Position numbers and translations under genes: made by a program
NCBI RefSeq assembly: GCF_001889405.1
Contig: NZ_CP017921.1
Coordinates: 1,254,057-1,318,056 of the forward strand
Direction: 5' to 3'
DNA: 64,000 nucleotides
Source: Methanohalophilus halophilus
GTDB taxonomy: Archaea > Halobacteriota > Methanosarcinia > Methanosarcinales > Methanosarcinaceae
The notes under the pieces: generated by a model
What the model saw: only the letters and a program-made list of their open reading frames with translations
Database searches by the model: none
What the model was told of the DNA's origin: nothing
In this document: positions 27,828 through 36,184 of the stretch, one piece after another
How positions within the stretch are numbered: the first letter of the stretch is position 1
Layout: every line of letters begins with the position of its first letter

Positions 27828-29519
27828 TTAGAGCAGCCTCTCCAGATCATTTTCTACAGTTGTGTTCTTGCTGATGTTGAAATTTTCAACCAGCACGTTC
27901 AACACATTCGGGGAAACAAACGCCGGCAATCTCGGTCCCAGTACAATGTCCTTGACACCAAGACTTAGCAGGGCAAGCAATACAAGGACTGCCTTTTGCT
28001 CATACCATGCGATATTGTAGGAAACGGGCAGGTCGTTTATATCATCCAGTTCAAAGGCTTCAGCCAGCTTTTGGGCAATGACAACCAGTGAGTAGGAATC
28101 ATTACACTGGCCCGCATCCAGTACTCTGGGGATACCGCCGATGTCTCCAAGGTCCAGTTTATTATACCGATACTTGGCACAACCTGCTGTAAGAATTACA
28201 GCATCCTGTGGCAGTTGTTTTGCAAATTCAGTGTAGTATTCCCTGTCGTGCTGTCTCCCGTCACAACCCGCCATTACAATAAACCTGGAGATCTGGCCGG
28301 CTTTAACTGCATCCACGATCTTGTCGGCAACTGAAAGGGCGGCATTGTGGGCAAATCCGGCAGGTATTGCGCCATTTTCCAGTTGTTCGGGTGGTCTGGA
28401 TTGTTTTGCCATTTCAATGATTTCAGAGAAGTCTTTTGTCCCGCCTTCTTTCTCTTCGATATGCTTGAGCCCTTCAAATCCGACCATTGCTGTTGTGAAT
28501 ACCCGGTCAGAATAGGAATCTTTTGGAGGTACAAGACAGTTTGTGGTCATAAGCACCGGGCCATTGAATTTTTCAAACTCGGTTTTCTGTTGCCACCATG
28601 ATCCACCATAGTTGCCCACCAGATGTTCATACTTCTTAAATTCTGGATAGGCATTGGCAGGCAGCATCTCACCATGGGTATATACATCAACACCGGTGCC
28701 TTCAGTCTGCTTCAGGAGCTGGTCCATATCCTTTAGATCATGCCCGCTGATAAGGATACCCGGATTGTTCCCGGTTCCAATATTGATCTCTGTGGGTTCC
28801 GGATGGCCATAGGTTGTAGTGTTAGCTTCATCCAGCATTGCCATTGTCTTGACACCGAAACTTCCACATTCCAGCACCAGGCCTGTGAGGTCATCTACGG
28901 AAAGGGAGTCATCAAGAGTGGCTACCAGTGCCCTGTCAATAAAGACTGCAATATCTTTATCTTGGTGACCAAGCACACTGGCATGGTATGCATACGCAGC
29001 CATTCCCTTTAGACCGTATACAAGTAATTCTCTCAGGGATCTGATATCTTCATCTTCAGTTGCAAGGATACTGACTGATTCAGCGTTTCCAAGTTCATCG
29101 GGGTTGATCTTTGCAGCCTGTGGAAGATCGCTCAGGTCCACTCCATGTGCCTGAAGTTCGGATTTAATTTGTTCCCTTTTATCATATGCATCCTGGATCC
29201 ACTTCTCGAAATCAGTAGCACTGAAGTTTACATTGGTTACTGTCGAGAAAAGGGCTTCTACCATGAAATGGGAATCAATATAATCTTCTGGTTCCCCTTC
29301 CTTTGATTGTTCGTTTCCTTTCAGGGCATTTATTAATCGGGTTTTCAGGCCCGGATTTTCATGTACTGTGTCTCTTGCTTTCTGGTTGACAGCGGCAAGA
29401 CCTTTAAGCATATAAATAAGCTGATCCTGCAGATCTGCAACTTCATTCGATTTCCCGCATGCTCCACCCTTTGTACAGGCTTCTCCTTTTGCTGTTTCTT
29501 CGCATTGGTAACAAAACAT
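27828..29519 (-). CDS. hcp: Hybrid cluster protein (hydroxylamine reductase / NO-stress enzyme)
   Basis: 563 residues from the ATG at 29519, supported by GGAGGAAAAAT directly before it; a start 16 codons earlier lacks a site. The N-terminal ligands are C-x2-C-x8-C-x5-C ([19 protein letters not shown]), the 4Fe-4S form of class I. Hybrid-cluster ligand regions are visible: [54 protein letters not shown]. Hcp reduces hydroxylamine and probably nitric oxide in nitrosative or oxidative stress. Downstream is a cupin gene; divergent upstream is an HxlR regulator with repeated operator-like sites in between. A second copy is at 36185. Confidence 0.93.
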   Translation of the reverse strand: MFCYQCEETAKGEACTKGGACGKSNEVADLQDQLIYMLKGLAAVNQKARDTVHENPGLKTRLINALKGNEQSKEGEPEDYIDSHFMVEALFSTVTNVNFSATDFEKWIQDAYDKREQIKSELQAHGVDLSDLPQAAKINPDELGNAESVSILATEDEDIRSLRELLVYGLKGMAAYAYHASVLGHQDKDIAVFIDRALVATLDDSLSVDDLTGLVLECGSFGVKTMAMLDEANTTTYGHPEPTEINIGTGNNPGILISGHDLKDMDQLLKQTEGTGVDVYTHGEMLPANAYPEFKKYEHLVGNYGGSWWQQKTEFEKFNGPVLMTTNCLVPPKDSYSDRVFTTAMVGFEGLKHIEEKEGGTKDFSEIIEMAKQSRPPEQLENGAIPAGFAHNAALSVADKIVDAVKAGQISRFIVMAGCDGRQHDREYYTEFAKQLPQDAVILTAGCAKYRYNKLDLGDIGGIPRVLDAGQCNDSYSLVVIAQKLAEAFELDDINDLPVSYNIAWYEQKAVLVLLALLSLGVKDIVLGPRLPAFVSPNVLNVLVENFNISKNTTVENDLERLL

Positions 29520-29567
29520 ATTTTTCCTCCACACTTTATTGGTATTTTTGACATTTGTCTCTATCAA

Positions 29568-29636
29568 AGTATCTTATCGATACTAAGTATTATTAGGATA
29601 CTGGTTTATATAATAGAAGGTTTCTAACTAGATACT
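29568..29636. promoter_or_regulatory. Shared hcp/hxlR control region with repeated GATACT sites
   Basis: AGTATC (29568-29573) and GATACT (29579-29584) form a perfect inverted repeat with a five-base spacer. Further GATACT copies lie at 29597-29602 and 29631-29636, and ATACT-A-AGTAT (29580-29590) is a second overlapping palindrome. Between them a near-symmetric TTTATATAA box (29605-29613) could serve both directions. The last GATACT touches the regulator's ATG, whose transcript would be nearly leaderless. Probable HxlR operator array with autoregulation. Confidence 0.65.
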
Positions 29637-30011
29637 ATGAAAGATTGCACCCTTTACAAGATGATGGACATAATTGGCAAGCGCTGGACCCTGTGTATCC
29701 TACTGGAATTGCATAAAGGCGATAGATACCAGAAACAGTTCAATGAACTCAAAGCAATGTTGGGAGATATTACGCCAAAAATGCTGTCTACCCGCCTGAA
29801 GGAACTTGAGGCACATGGCCTTGTCGAAAAAAGAATTGATTCCTCGGCTATTCCAGTAAAATCCTTCTATTCACTAAGTGAAAGTGGACAGGATTTTATC
29901 GAAATAATCAAGCAAATCAAGGGATGGGGACTCAAATGGAAATTTGACAATCCTCTTTGCAGTGTTTCCGATTGTAGGTATTGCGGTGTTGGGAAAACAG
30001 CCGGTAACTAA
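29637..30011 (+). CDS. HxlR-family transcription regulator with cysteine-rich tail
   Basis: 124 residues with the HxlR winged helix: IIGKRWTLCILLELHKGD, then FNELKAMLGDITPKMLSTRL and KELEAHGLVEKR. Cys20 sits in the classic position of redox-sensing HxlR proteins such as YodB/HypR; in addition there are Cys4 and a C-terminal C108-x4-C113-x2-C116 set. Such a spread could bind metal, an iron-sulfur cluster or form disulfides. It is divergent from hcp and shares its promoter region, so it most likely represses hcp and itself until oxidative or nitrosative stress. No Shine-Dalgarno sequence is present; the TATA box is about 28 bases before the ATG. Confidence 0.85.
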   Translation: MKDCTLYKMMDIIGKRWTLCILLELHKGDRYQKQFNELKAMLGDITPKMLSTRLKELEAHGLVEKRIDSSAIPVKSFYSLSESGQDFIEIIKQIKGWGLKWKFDNPLCSVSDCRYCGVGKTAGN

Positions 30012-30022
30012 AACTGTAATTT

Positions 30023-31417
30023 TTATCGGGTAGAAATTTCCAATATTCCTCTTGCTGCCAGGACACCAGTTGCAGAAGCATTAACTATGTCCCTGGACAA
30101 TCCTGCTCCGTCCCCGGCTGCAAACAGGTTCCTTATACTTGATTGCATATTTGCGTCAATCTGTATCCTCATGGAATAAAACTTGACCTCCGGAGCATAG
30201 AGAAGGGTGGAGTCACAAGCCACGCCGGGAATGATCCTGTCAAGGGTTTCCAGTCCTTCTATGATGTCCATAACTATCCTGTGAGGCATGGCCATCGAAA
30301 TATCCCCGGGAGTTACATCTTTTAGAGTATTCACCACCGGATTCCTTACAAGACGCGCTTCGGTGGAACGCCGCCCTCTTCTCAAATCCCCCATTCTCTG
30401 GAGGACAGGTTTGCCACCTCCTATGGTGGTTGCCAGTTTTGCCACTGACCTGGCATACTTGATTGTGTTCTCAATGGGTTTTGTCAGTTCGATATGTACC
30501 AGAAATGCGAAATTGGTATTCTCAGAAACCGTGTCATGCATTGAATGCCCGTTAGTGGCAATGAATCCTTCATACTCTTCCCTGACTACAAAACCGTGTT
30601 CATTGGTACAGAAAGTGCGTACAAAATCGTCATATTTGCGGGTCTGGATGTGGAATTTCGGATCACGGTTTATTTTGGTCACAGGGTCCATTATAATTCC
30701 GGGAACTTCAACACGAATCCCGATGTCCACCCCTGCATAACGGGCACTGATTGAATGTTTATCAACTATTTCATTGACCCATTTCCCCCCAATCCGGCCT
30801 GGTGCCAGAAGTGTATAACTGCATTCTATTGTCCTGCCGTTATTCAGGAAAACACCTTTGCAGACATTGTTCTCTATCCAGAGGTCTTTTACATCAGTAT
30901 TCAGGAGAAAATCCACTTCACTTTCATCCAGTTTCTTTTTAAATTTCCCAATAACAGCAGGTGCATTATCGGTTCCTATATGCCGTTGCTTTGTATCGAT
31001 GAATTTTGCTCCCACCGATGCAGCCCGGCGTTGAAGTTGCTCTACATCTTCCTCCTTTGGTGAGATCATTTTTTTTGTGGCACCACACTGCAGGAATATA
31101 TTATCCACATAATCCACAAGTTCCCATGCTCTCTTCTGGTCATGAGTGAATTCTAACAGGTCTCCTCCAATATCCGGTCTTAAATTCAGGGTCCCGTCAG
31201 AAAATGTCCCCGCTCCGCCAACTCCGCACATTATATTGCAGGGAGTACAGTGCATACAGTGTTGAACGGATTCCATGGGACAATGTCTTTTTTCGACATC
31301 TCTACCCTTGTCAATTACCAGGATTTTCAAACCATGACCGGAAAGTTCATTGGCTGCAAACATCCCGGCAGGTCCGGCTCCGATAATGATTACATCGTAT
31401 CGATTGTTTACTGCCAT
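30023..31417 (-). CDS. FAD-dependent oxidoreductase (COG2509-type)
   Basis: 464 residues. N-terminal dinucleotide motif IIGAGPAGMFAANELSGHG and acidic IDKGRD place FAD binding; the C-terminal LFAAGDGAGLSRDIVNASAT completes the FAD fold. A cysteine-rich stretch follows the first motif: Cys46, 54, 57, 60 and 64 (HCMHCTPCNIMCGVGGAG), then TFSDG. The family is annotated as uncharacterised FAD-dependent dehydrogenases; substrate unknown. It is convergent with hxlR (11 bases between ends). Start ATG at 31417; a plausible AAGGAGAAAGATG lies ahead. Confidence 0.8.
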   Translation of the reverse strand: MAVNNRYDVIIIGAGPAGMFAANELSGHGLKILVIDKGRDVEKRHCPMESVQHCMHCTPCNIMCGVGGAGTFSDGTLNLRPDIGGDLLEFTHDQKRAWELVDYVDNIFLQCGATKKMISPKEEDVEQLQRRAASVGAKFIDTKQRHIGTDNAPAVIGKFKKKLDESEVDFLLNTDVKDLWIENNVCKGVFLNNGRTIECSYTLLAPGRIGGKWVNEIVDKHSISARYAGVDIGIRVEVPGIIMDPVTKINRDPKFHIQTRKYDDFVRTFCTNEHGFVVREEYEGFIATNGHSMHDTVSENTNFAFLVHIELTKPIENTIKYARSVAKLATTIGGGKPVLQRMGDLRRGRRSTEARLVRNPVVNTLKDVTPGDISMAMPHRIVMDIIEGLETLDRIIPGVACDSTLLYAPEVKFYSMRIQIDANMQSSIRNLFAAGDGAGLSRDIVNASATGVLAARGILEISTR

Positions 31418-31563
31418 AATGTCATCTTTCTCCTTATAAAACTGGATTTTTTATGATTAAATAGTTGCCCTTATTTTCATCCGGTATTTGATATAAGACC
31501 AAAATCTGCTGATGGTCAGGAGTAGTGTTCCTGACCTGACGTCCAAAATTAATATAAGTTATT

Positions 31564-32214
31564 TTGATAGAGTATTCTATAACAAATTTAGAAAAAAAAG
31601 CCAATACATACAATTTCAATGGGGGTATATTAATAGGGCATAGTAAAAAAGTAATTTTCCTGGTCAGTTTAATTCTACTGGGAACAATTACATCATGTTC
31701 TGCTTTTGTAGATAGCGACACACAGAGCACTGTAGTTGCATTTGATATCAGTGTAAACGGATATACGGATGTAGATGTAAATCAGGCAAAACAGATGCTT
31801 GATACTGAAGATATTTTCCTGCTGGATGTCAGGACACAAAGTGAATTCGATGAAGGCCATATCAAATATGCAAACCTGATCGGTGTCACCCAGCTGTCTT
31901 CCCGACTGGATGAAGTGCCGAGTAATGAAACAATACTGGTATATTGTAAAAGTGGGGTACGCAGCGCAAGTGCAAGCAACACGTTGGTAGGAGCTGGTTA
32001 CACCGATGTGTACAACATGGACGGAGGTATCACTGCCTGGAAGGCCGCAGGATATCCTGTTGTGACATATGACATTTATGATGACAACGAAAATTACGTG
32101 ATAGATATTGAAGAGATATCCACTTCAATAGATGATTATCTGGTGGGTCAATTGGAAATAAGTGAAATATCACAACTTGTGGATTATTTCCTTTCAGGAG
32201 ATGAATATTGTTGA
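31564..32214 (+). CDS. Rhodanese-domain lipoprotein with EF-hand/dockerin-like tail
   Basis: Up to 216 residues. The export signal (KKVIFLVSLILLGTITSC) ends in a lipobox-type cysteine, followed by a linker and a single rhodanese domain (FLLDVRTQSEFDEGHIKYA) with active-site loop CKSGVR. The last about 45 residues (DIYDDNENYVIDIEEIS, then a second acidic helix) resemble the EF-hand/dockerin-like module common on methanosarcinal surface proteins. It would transfer sulfane sulfur or act in redox chemistry outside the membrane. The start is uncertain: the listed TTG precedes the signal by about 27 residues, and no in-frame ATG lies between. Confidence 0.7.
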   Translation: MIEYSITNLEKKANTYNFNGGILIGHSKKVIFLVSLILLGTITSCSAFVDSDTQSTVVAFDISVNGYTDVDVNQAKQMLDTEDIFLLDVRTQSEFDEGHIKYANLIGVTQLSSRLDEVPSNETILVYCKSGVRSASASNTLVGAGYTDVYNMDGGITAWKAAGYPVVTYDIYDDNENYVIDIEEISTSIDDYLVGQLEISEISQLVDYFLSGDEYC

Positions 32215-32266
32215 AAATAGATCTAAATCAGAATAATTGTAAAATTTATGCAAAGGAGGAGTTTTC

Positions 32267-32497
32267 ATGGAGCAGAATAAACAGAAAAGCCCGATTATTG
32301 CTATTATTTTATCTTTCATATTTCCTGGACTGGGACAAACCTATATTGGCCAGCAACAAAAAGGTGTTTTATTCATAGTTATCGGAATATGCCTGGTCCT
32401 GATGATCTACATACTTATTGGAATTGTCCTATATCCTTTGTTCTGGTTATATTCAATGTATGATGTTTACACGTCGGCCACAAAACTCAATGCGTGA
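32267..32497 (+). CDS. TM2-type small membrane protein
   Basis: 76 residues with two membrane helices: SPIIAIILSFIFPGLGQTYI then GQQQKGVLFIVIGICLVLMI, ending LYSMYDVYTSATKLN. FPGLGQxYxG is the signature of the TM2/DUF5683-like family, of unknown function. A strong AAAGGAGGAG ribosome site stands before the ATG. Stands alone; about 50 bases after the rhodanese gene. Confidence 0.7.
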   Translation: MEQNKQKSPIIAIILSFIFPGLGQTYIGQQQKGVLFIVIGICLVLMIYILIGIVLYPLFWLYSMYDVYTSATKLNA

Positions 32498-32545
32498 TTA
32501 ACTGTAAAATATTAGGATAGGACAATCATCAGAATCTTCTATGGT

Positions 32546-32716
32546 AATAGGTGAATAAAGTTGATGCTAAAAGCAGTTGGGTATGTGGTGGTGGTACGAT
32601 ACAAAAGCGGCTTTGAACTTTATTCACCTATTTTTTAATAGATTATGCAATAGATATAAACTTGGTGAATAAATAAAAAATAGTCAAATATATCATTCAA
32701 GGCTATTTTGTTCACC
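32546..32716. repeat. 17-bp perfect inverted repeat plus further GGTGAA half-sites
   Basis: AATAGGTGAATAAAGTT (32546-32562) is repeated in exact reverse complement at 32616-32632, with 53 bases between. The core GGTGAATAAA recurs at 32664-32673, and TTCACC at 32711-32716 closes a second, imperfect inverted repeat. No coding sequence or target duplication is visible. It could be a MITE-like remnant, a large hairpin or an operator array for the B12-sensor gene downstream. The rest of the 326-base gap (32498-32823) is AT-rich with a TTTTATAAAAATAG promoter-like run at about 32747-32760. Confidence 0.6.
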
Positions 32717-32823
32717 ATAAGTAATTAGTAAAAGGCCAACTTATTCTTTTATAAAAATAGATTTATAGCCATACGACATTGCCGTTTAAACTGAATTAGA
32801 ATATAAAATTTCCGGGATAAAAT

Positions 32824-33915
32824 ATGCAACTCAGTAATACAATACCTGAAAAATGTACAACAATGGGCCGATTCTTGTACACTAATTGTAACACTCTTTC
32901 AGAAAACGTTATCGAAAGACAATATGCCCGACAACCCGAATTGGCTGCAAAGTATGGCAAAAAAGGAAAGAAACTGTCCTTGCAGGATTGTAGATATCAC
33001 ATATTCTACCTGGGAGAGGCTATCTGTATTCATAGTAAACCTCTATTCCTGGATTACATGCAATGGGTCAAAGTTTTGATGCATAACCTAGGAATTCCGG
33101 AAAAATACCTGATCACAAACTTGCAGATTATAAAAGAAATTGTTTCCGAAAACATTGCTGAAAACCAGTTTACAAAGGAAGAAGCAGATATTATACATGA
33201 ATATCTCGACGCTGGATTAATGGTATTTGAAAAAAAAGAAAATGATACAGTATCTTATATTGATCGAAATGCATATTATGGTAAATTAGCAGGCAAATAT
33301 ATTGACCTGCTTATTGAAGGAAAAAAGAATGCTGCATCCGATCTAATTTTCAGTGCTCTTGAAAAAGGAGCGACTATAGAAGATATCTATCTTAATATAT
33401 TCCAGCCTTCACAATATGAAGTGGGAAGACTCTGGCAAACCAACGGGATAAGCGTTGCCAAAGAACACTATATTACTGCTTCAACTCAACACATTATGTC
33501 CCGGCTTTATCCAGAAATGATTTCACAGGGTAATAAGGATAGGACCGTTGTGGCTACCTGCATAGGGAATGAATTACACGAATTGGGCGTGAGAATGGTT
33601 GCAGACTTTTTTGAGATGGATGGCTGGAATAGTTATTACCTGGGAGCAAATACGCCTGCAGAAAGTATCATCCAGACAGTTAATGATACAAATGCACAGG
33701 TTGTTATTGTTTCTGCTACCCTTTCAATCAATGTTCATAAGCTAAAAGCATTGGTTCAGGAATTAAGGAATTCAAAAGACCTGGAAAATACAACCATCAT
33801 GGTAGGTGGGCATCCATTCAATATCGATCCCGAATTATGGAAAAAGGTAGGAGCGGATCTCAATGCTCCGGATGCAAAACAGTCCCTGGCACTTGCAAAT
33901 GAATTATTTGAATAA
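32824..33915 (+). CDS. B12-binding sensor protein with CarH-type Wx9EH motif
   Basis: 363 residues. About 1-150 is a helical domain I do not recognise (YARQPELAAKYGKKGKKLS, LFLDYMQWVKVLM). About 155-235 is a helical cobalamin cap (B12-binding-2-like) holding W204-x9-E214-H215. About 240-363 is a Rossmann B12 domain with ELHELG (ExHxxG, the lower-axial-histidine motif; methyltransferase corrinoid proteins normally have DxHxxG), then GANTPAESII and IMVGGHPF. Wx9EH is the hallmark of the light-sensing adenosylcobalamin domains of CarH/LitR. There is no MerR DNA-binding domain, so output is likely by protein contact, perhaps with the kinase two genes downstream. A corrinoid methyl carrier is less likely. 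Confidence 0.8.
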   Translation: MQLSNTIPEKCTTMGRFLYTNCNTLSENVIERQYARQPELAAKYGKKGKKLSLQDCRYHIFYLGEAICIHSKPLFLDYMQWVKVLMHNLGIPEKYLITNLQIIKEIVSENIAENQFTKEEADIIHEYLDAGLMVFEKKENDTVSYIDRNAYYGKLAGKYIDLLIEGKKNAASDLIFSALEKGATIEDIYLNIFQPSQYEVGRLWQTNGISVAKEHYITASTQHIMSRLYPEMISQGNKDRTVVATCIGNELHELGVRMVADFFEMDGWNSYYLGANTPAESIIQTVNDTNAQVVIVSATLSINVHKLKALVQELRNSKDLENTTIMVGGHPFNIDPELWKKVGADLNAPDAKQSLALANELFE

Positions 33916-33981
33916 AAGAACCTTTAATTTGTTTGATCAAGGTAAATGATTTTCCTGTCCCAAAACTAATCAGGTGATCGA

Positions 33982-34476
33982 ATGGGTATACGAAAAGAAG
34001 AAACACTCATCTCAATGCTTGAAAAAATCTACTGGATCGAAACGGAAATGGTTCAATTAAGCATATGGGAAGCACGTATTGAAATCGATGATAATTCAGA
34101 TGAAGAATTAGAAAAAATGGCACTTGATGCAGAGAGACACGTAAATTTACTTATCCGATGGTTTGATGAAATCGGCAAAGGTGCTCCAGATGAAATACCC
34201 CCTGGTCTACCTGAAGAAAATATTGATTTTAAAGGGCTGGACACACCGGAAATATTTGAAGAAATTTTAAAGTATGTGATACTGGCACGAAAAGTGTATT
34301 CATCGATAAAAGAGGCAAAGGTTGAATCATTAGGTGAAGTAATTGCCGATAAAAATGTAAATACATTCTTCTCAGATATTGATAAAATAATGGCTGATAA
34401 AGAAAAGCATATTGAGATATGTGAAGAGAAAATAGGTAGTTACAAATCAATTAGTAGTAGCCATTCTTTTCAATAA
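33982..34476 (+). CDS. Hypothetical helical protein in the B12-sensor cluster
   Basis: 164 residues, predicted all-helical and acidic, with ERHVNLLIRWFDE in the second helix and DKEKHIEICEEKIG in the last. The paired ExxH-like positions loosely recall ferritin-like four-helix bundles, but the full ligand set is not convincing. It lies 66 bases after the B12 protein and 40 bases before the PAS kinase on the same strand, so a link in signalling is suggested by context only. Confidence 0.5.
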   Translation: MGIRKEETLISMLEKIYWIETEMVQLSIWEARIEIDDNSDEELEKMALDAERHVNLLIRWFDEIGKGAPDEIPPGLPEENIDFKGLDTPEIFEEILKYVILARKVYSSIKEAKVESLGEVIADKNVNTFFSDIDKIMADKEKHIEICEEKIGSYKSISSSHSFQ

Positions 34477-34516
34477 AGCAAACGAATCTATGAAATATAT
34501 TTAATACTCGAATACC

Positions 34517-35617
34517 ATGGATGACAACGAAATCTACAACGAAATTTCGCAGTTGAATAATGAGTTAGTAAATACTCAACGTGATCTTGTAAAGACAAAC
34601 AAAAGTCTGGAATATCAAATAGAGAGATTCAAAGTCACGCTCCAAAATATTGCAGATCCCGTTATTGTGACAGATGAGAATTTTAATATCACATTGGTTA
34701 ATCAAAAAACACTCTCTTTTATCGGTAGTAAACGGGACATCATCAACAAACCAATAGATGAAGTGTTGCAATTTAAAGAGATAACATCAAATTCTGAAAA
34801 TGTTGTATTTACAGTACCACAGCAGAAAAATATATTTCCATTACAGAATAAAGAAATATTACTGGTTCTGAAAGAGCAGGAACCGTTTTTTGTAGAACTC
34901 AGTATTTCTGCAATTGAGGAGAAACCCGGAAAAACAAATGGGTATGTAGTGGTAATTCATTCTATTGCTGAAAGAAAAAAAATAGAGATGCAACAAACTG
35001 AGATCAAAGATTTTTTGCAGGTAATCAATCGAATATTGCGCCATGATATATTGAATCACCTCAACGTGATTCAGATGGCAACATACCTGTCAGAAAAAAA
35101 AGGTGATTTTACTTATCTGGGCAAAGTCATGAAATCTGTAGAAGCCAGTATAAAATTGGTCAATGACATGAAAAATCTGGAGTATACGGTATCCAAAGGG
35201 GGTGAACTTGCAGTATATGAAGCTCGTGAAATAATAGAAGAAGTAAGTTCCTATTACCCTATCCAGTTCAATATTAGTGGTAATGGGAAGATTGTAGCTG
35301 ATGAGGCCTTCCGTTCTGCAATTGACAATCTGATTCGAAACGCCATTAACCACGGCAAAACAGAAAAAATGGATATCGTGATATCTCCTAACAAAGACTA
35401 TTGTGAGATCAGTGTTAGGGATTACGGGACGGGGATGGAAAAAGATATCCTTGACAAAATATTTGATGAAAATTTCAAGGCTGGAAGTACCGGGAATACT
35501 GGAATTGGTTTGCACATTGTAAAAAAAGTTATTGAAAGGTACGGGGGTAATATCAGGGTGGAAAGTGAATTAGGAGAAGGAACGACATTTACACTAAAGG
35601 TGCCATCACAGAACTAA
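34517..35617 (+). CDS. PAS sensor histidine kinase
   Basis: 366 residues, soluble. A short coiled coil (about 1-35) leads to one PAS domain (about 36-160, LQNIADPVIVTDENFNITLV), then the phosphoacceptor box RILRHDILNHLNVI (about 173-186) of the methanogen/haloarchaeal type, and the ATPase domain with N box NLIRNAINHGK, G1 DYGTGMEKD and G2 GNTGIGLHIVKK. No receiver or membrane segment. It is 40 bases after the helical protein and belongs with the B12-binding sensor; no response regulator gene is nearby, as is often the case in methanogens. Confidence 0.9.
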   Translation: MDDNEIYNEISQLNNELVNTQRDLVKTNKSLEYQIERFKVTLQNIADPVIVTDENFNITLVNQKTLSFIGSKRDIINKPIDEVLQFKEITSNSENVVFTVPQQKNIFPLQNKEILLVLKEQEPFFVELSISAIEEKPGKTNGYVVVIHSIAERKKIEMQQTEIKDFLQVINRILRHDILNHLNVIQMATYLSEKKGDFTYLGKVMKSVEASIKLVNDMKNLEYTVSKGGELAVYEAREIIEEVSSYYPIQFNISGNGKIVADEAFRSAIDNLIRNAINHGKTEKMDIVISPNKDYCEISVRDYGTGMEKDILDKIFDENFKAGSTGNTGIGLHIVKKVIERYGGNIRVESELGEGTTFTLKVPSQN

Positions 35618-36184
35618 AATTTGCAAAACCTACTACCTGGGATCGTAACAAGTACAGGGGTTTGCAAAAGAAAAGCATGAACAGAATAATAGTGACAGAT
35701 TGGTGATTCATTCTTATTCTTCTTTTTTTTGTAACCTCCTTTTATGAAATACTTTATCTAAAACAGGCCACAGTTTTTCTCTAATTATATTCTCCAATAA
35801 TATTATGGAATAATTTGGGTTATATAATATACTATAATATTTTCAAGAGCACAATGTGCACAATAGATACATTATATACTTTGTATATATCGGATTTGGG
35901 ATAACAAATTCCAGTGGAAACTATGGGGTTATTATAGAAAGAAACGTAAAAAAAGAAAAACCACAACTAATTTTTATCACTAGCATTTTAAGTAGTTGTG
36001 ACAACATAGTTTATAGAGAAGTGGGTTTTAGCAGTATTCGTTTTTGGGTATCGAAGTGGAAACTATCTCTATAAATAGCCATATCTCAGATATGTCAGTG
36101 TTAACTTACAAAGTGGCGACCACAATTTCAGACGGATAAATGGTTGCAAATCTATAATCGTAACTAAAAAATAAAGGTGACAAA
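35618..36184. other. 567-base AT-rich intergenic region with two hairpins and a direct repeat
   Basis: No convincing gene. CACAACTA (35962-35969) pairs with TAGTTGTG (35993-36000), and TTTATAGAGA (36010-36019) with TCTCTATAAA (36066-36075). AGTGGAAACTAT is repeated at 35913-35924 and 36055-36066. A 72-codon GTG-started frame crosses the area but resembles no protein. It may contain the promoter and leader of the second hcp, or an untranslated RNA. Confidence 0.4.

Noticed and set aside
32546-32632. Inverted repeat as a simple terminator of the TM2 gene
   Set aside because: The 53-base loop is too long for a usual terminator, although a T-run follows the right arm; a different role is more likely.
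32824-33915. Corrinoid methyl carrier (MtmC/MtbC type)
   Set aside because: It has a long extra N-terminal domain, Wx9EH and ExHxxG, and its neighbours are signalling genes without a methyltransferase.
35856-36074. 72-codon GTG-started frame as a gene
   Set aside because: AT-driven composition, no ribosome site, overlaps hairpins and a direct repeat, and no recognisable protein features.
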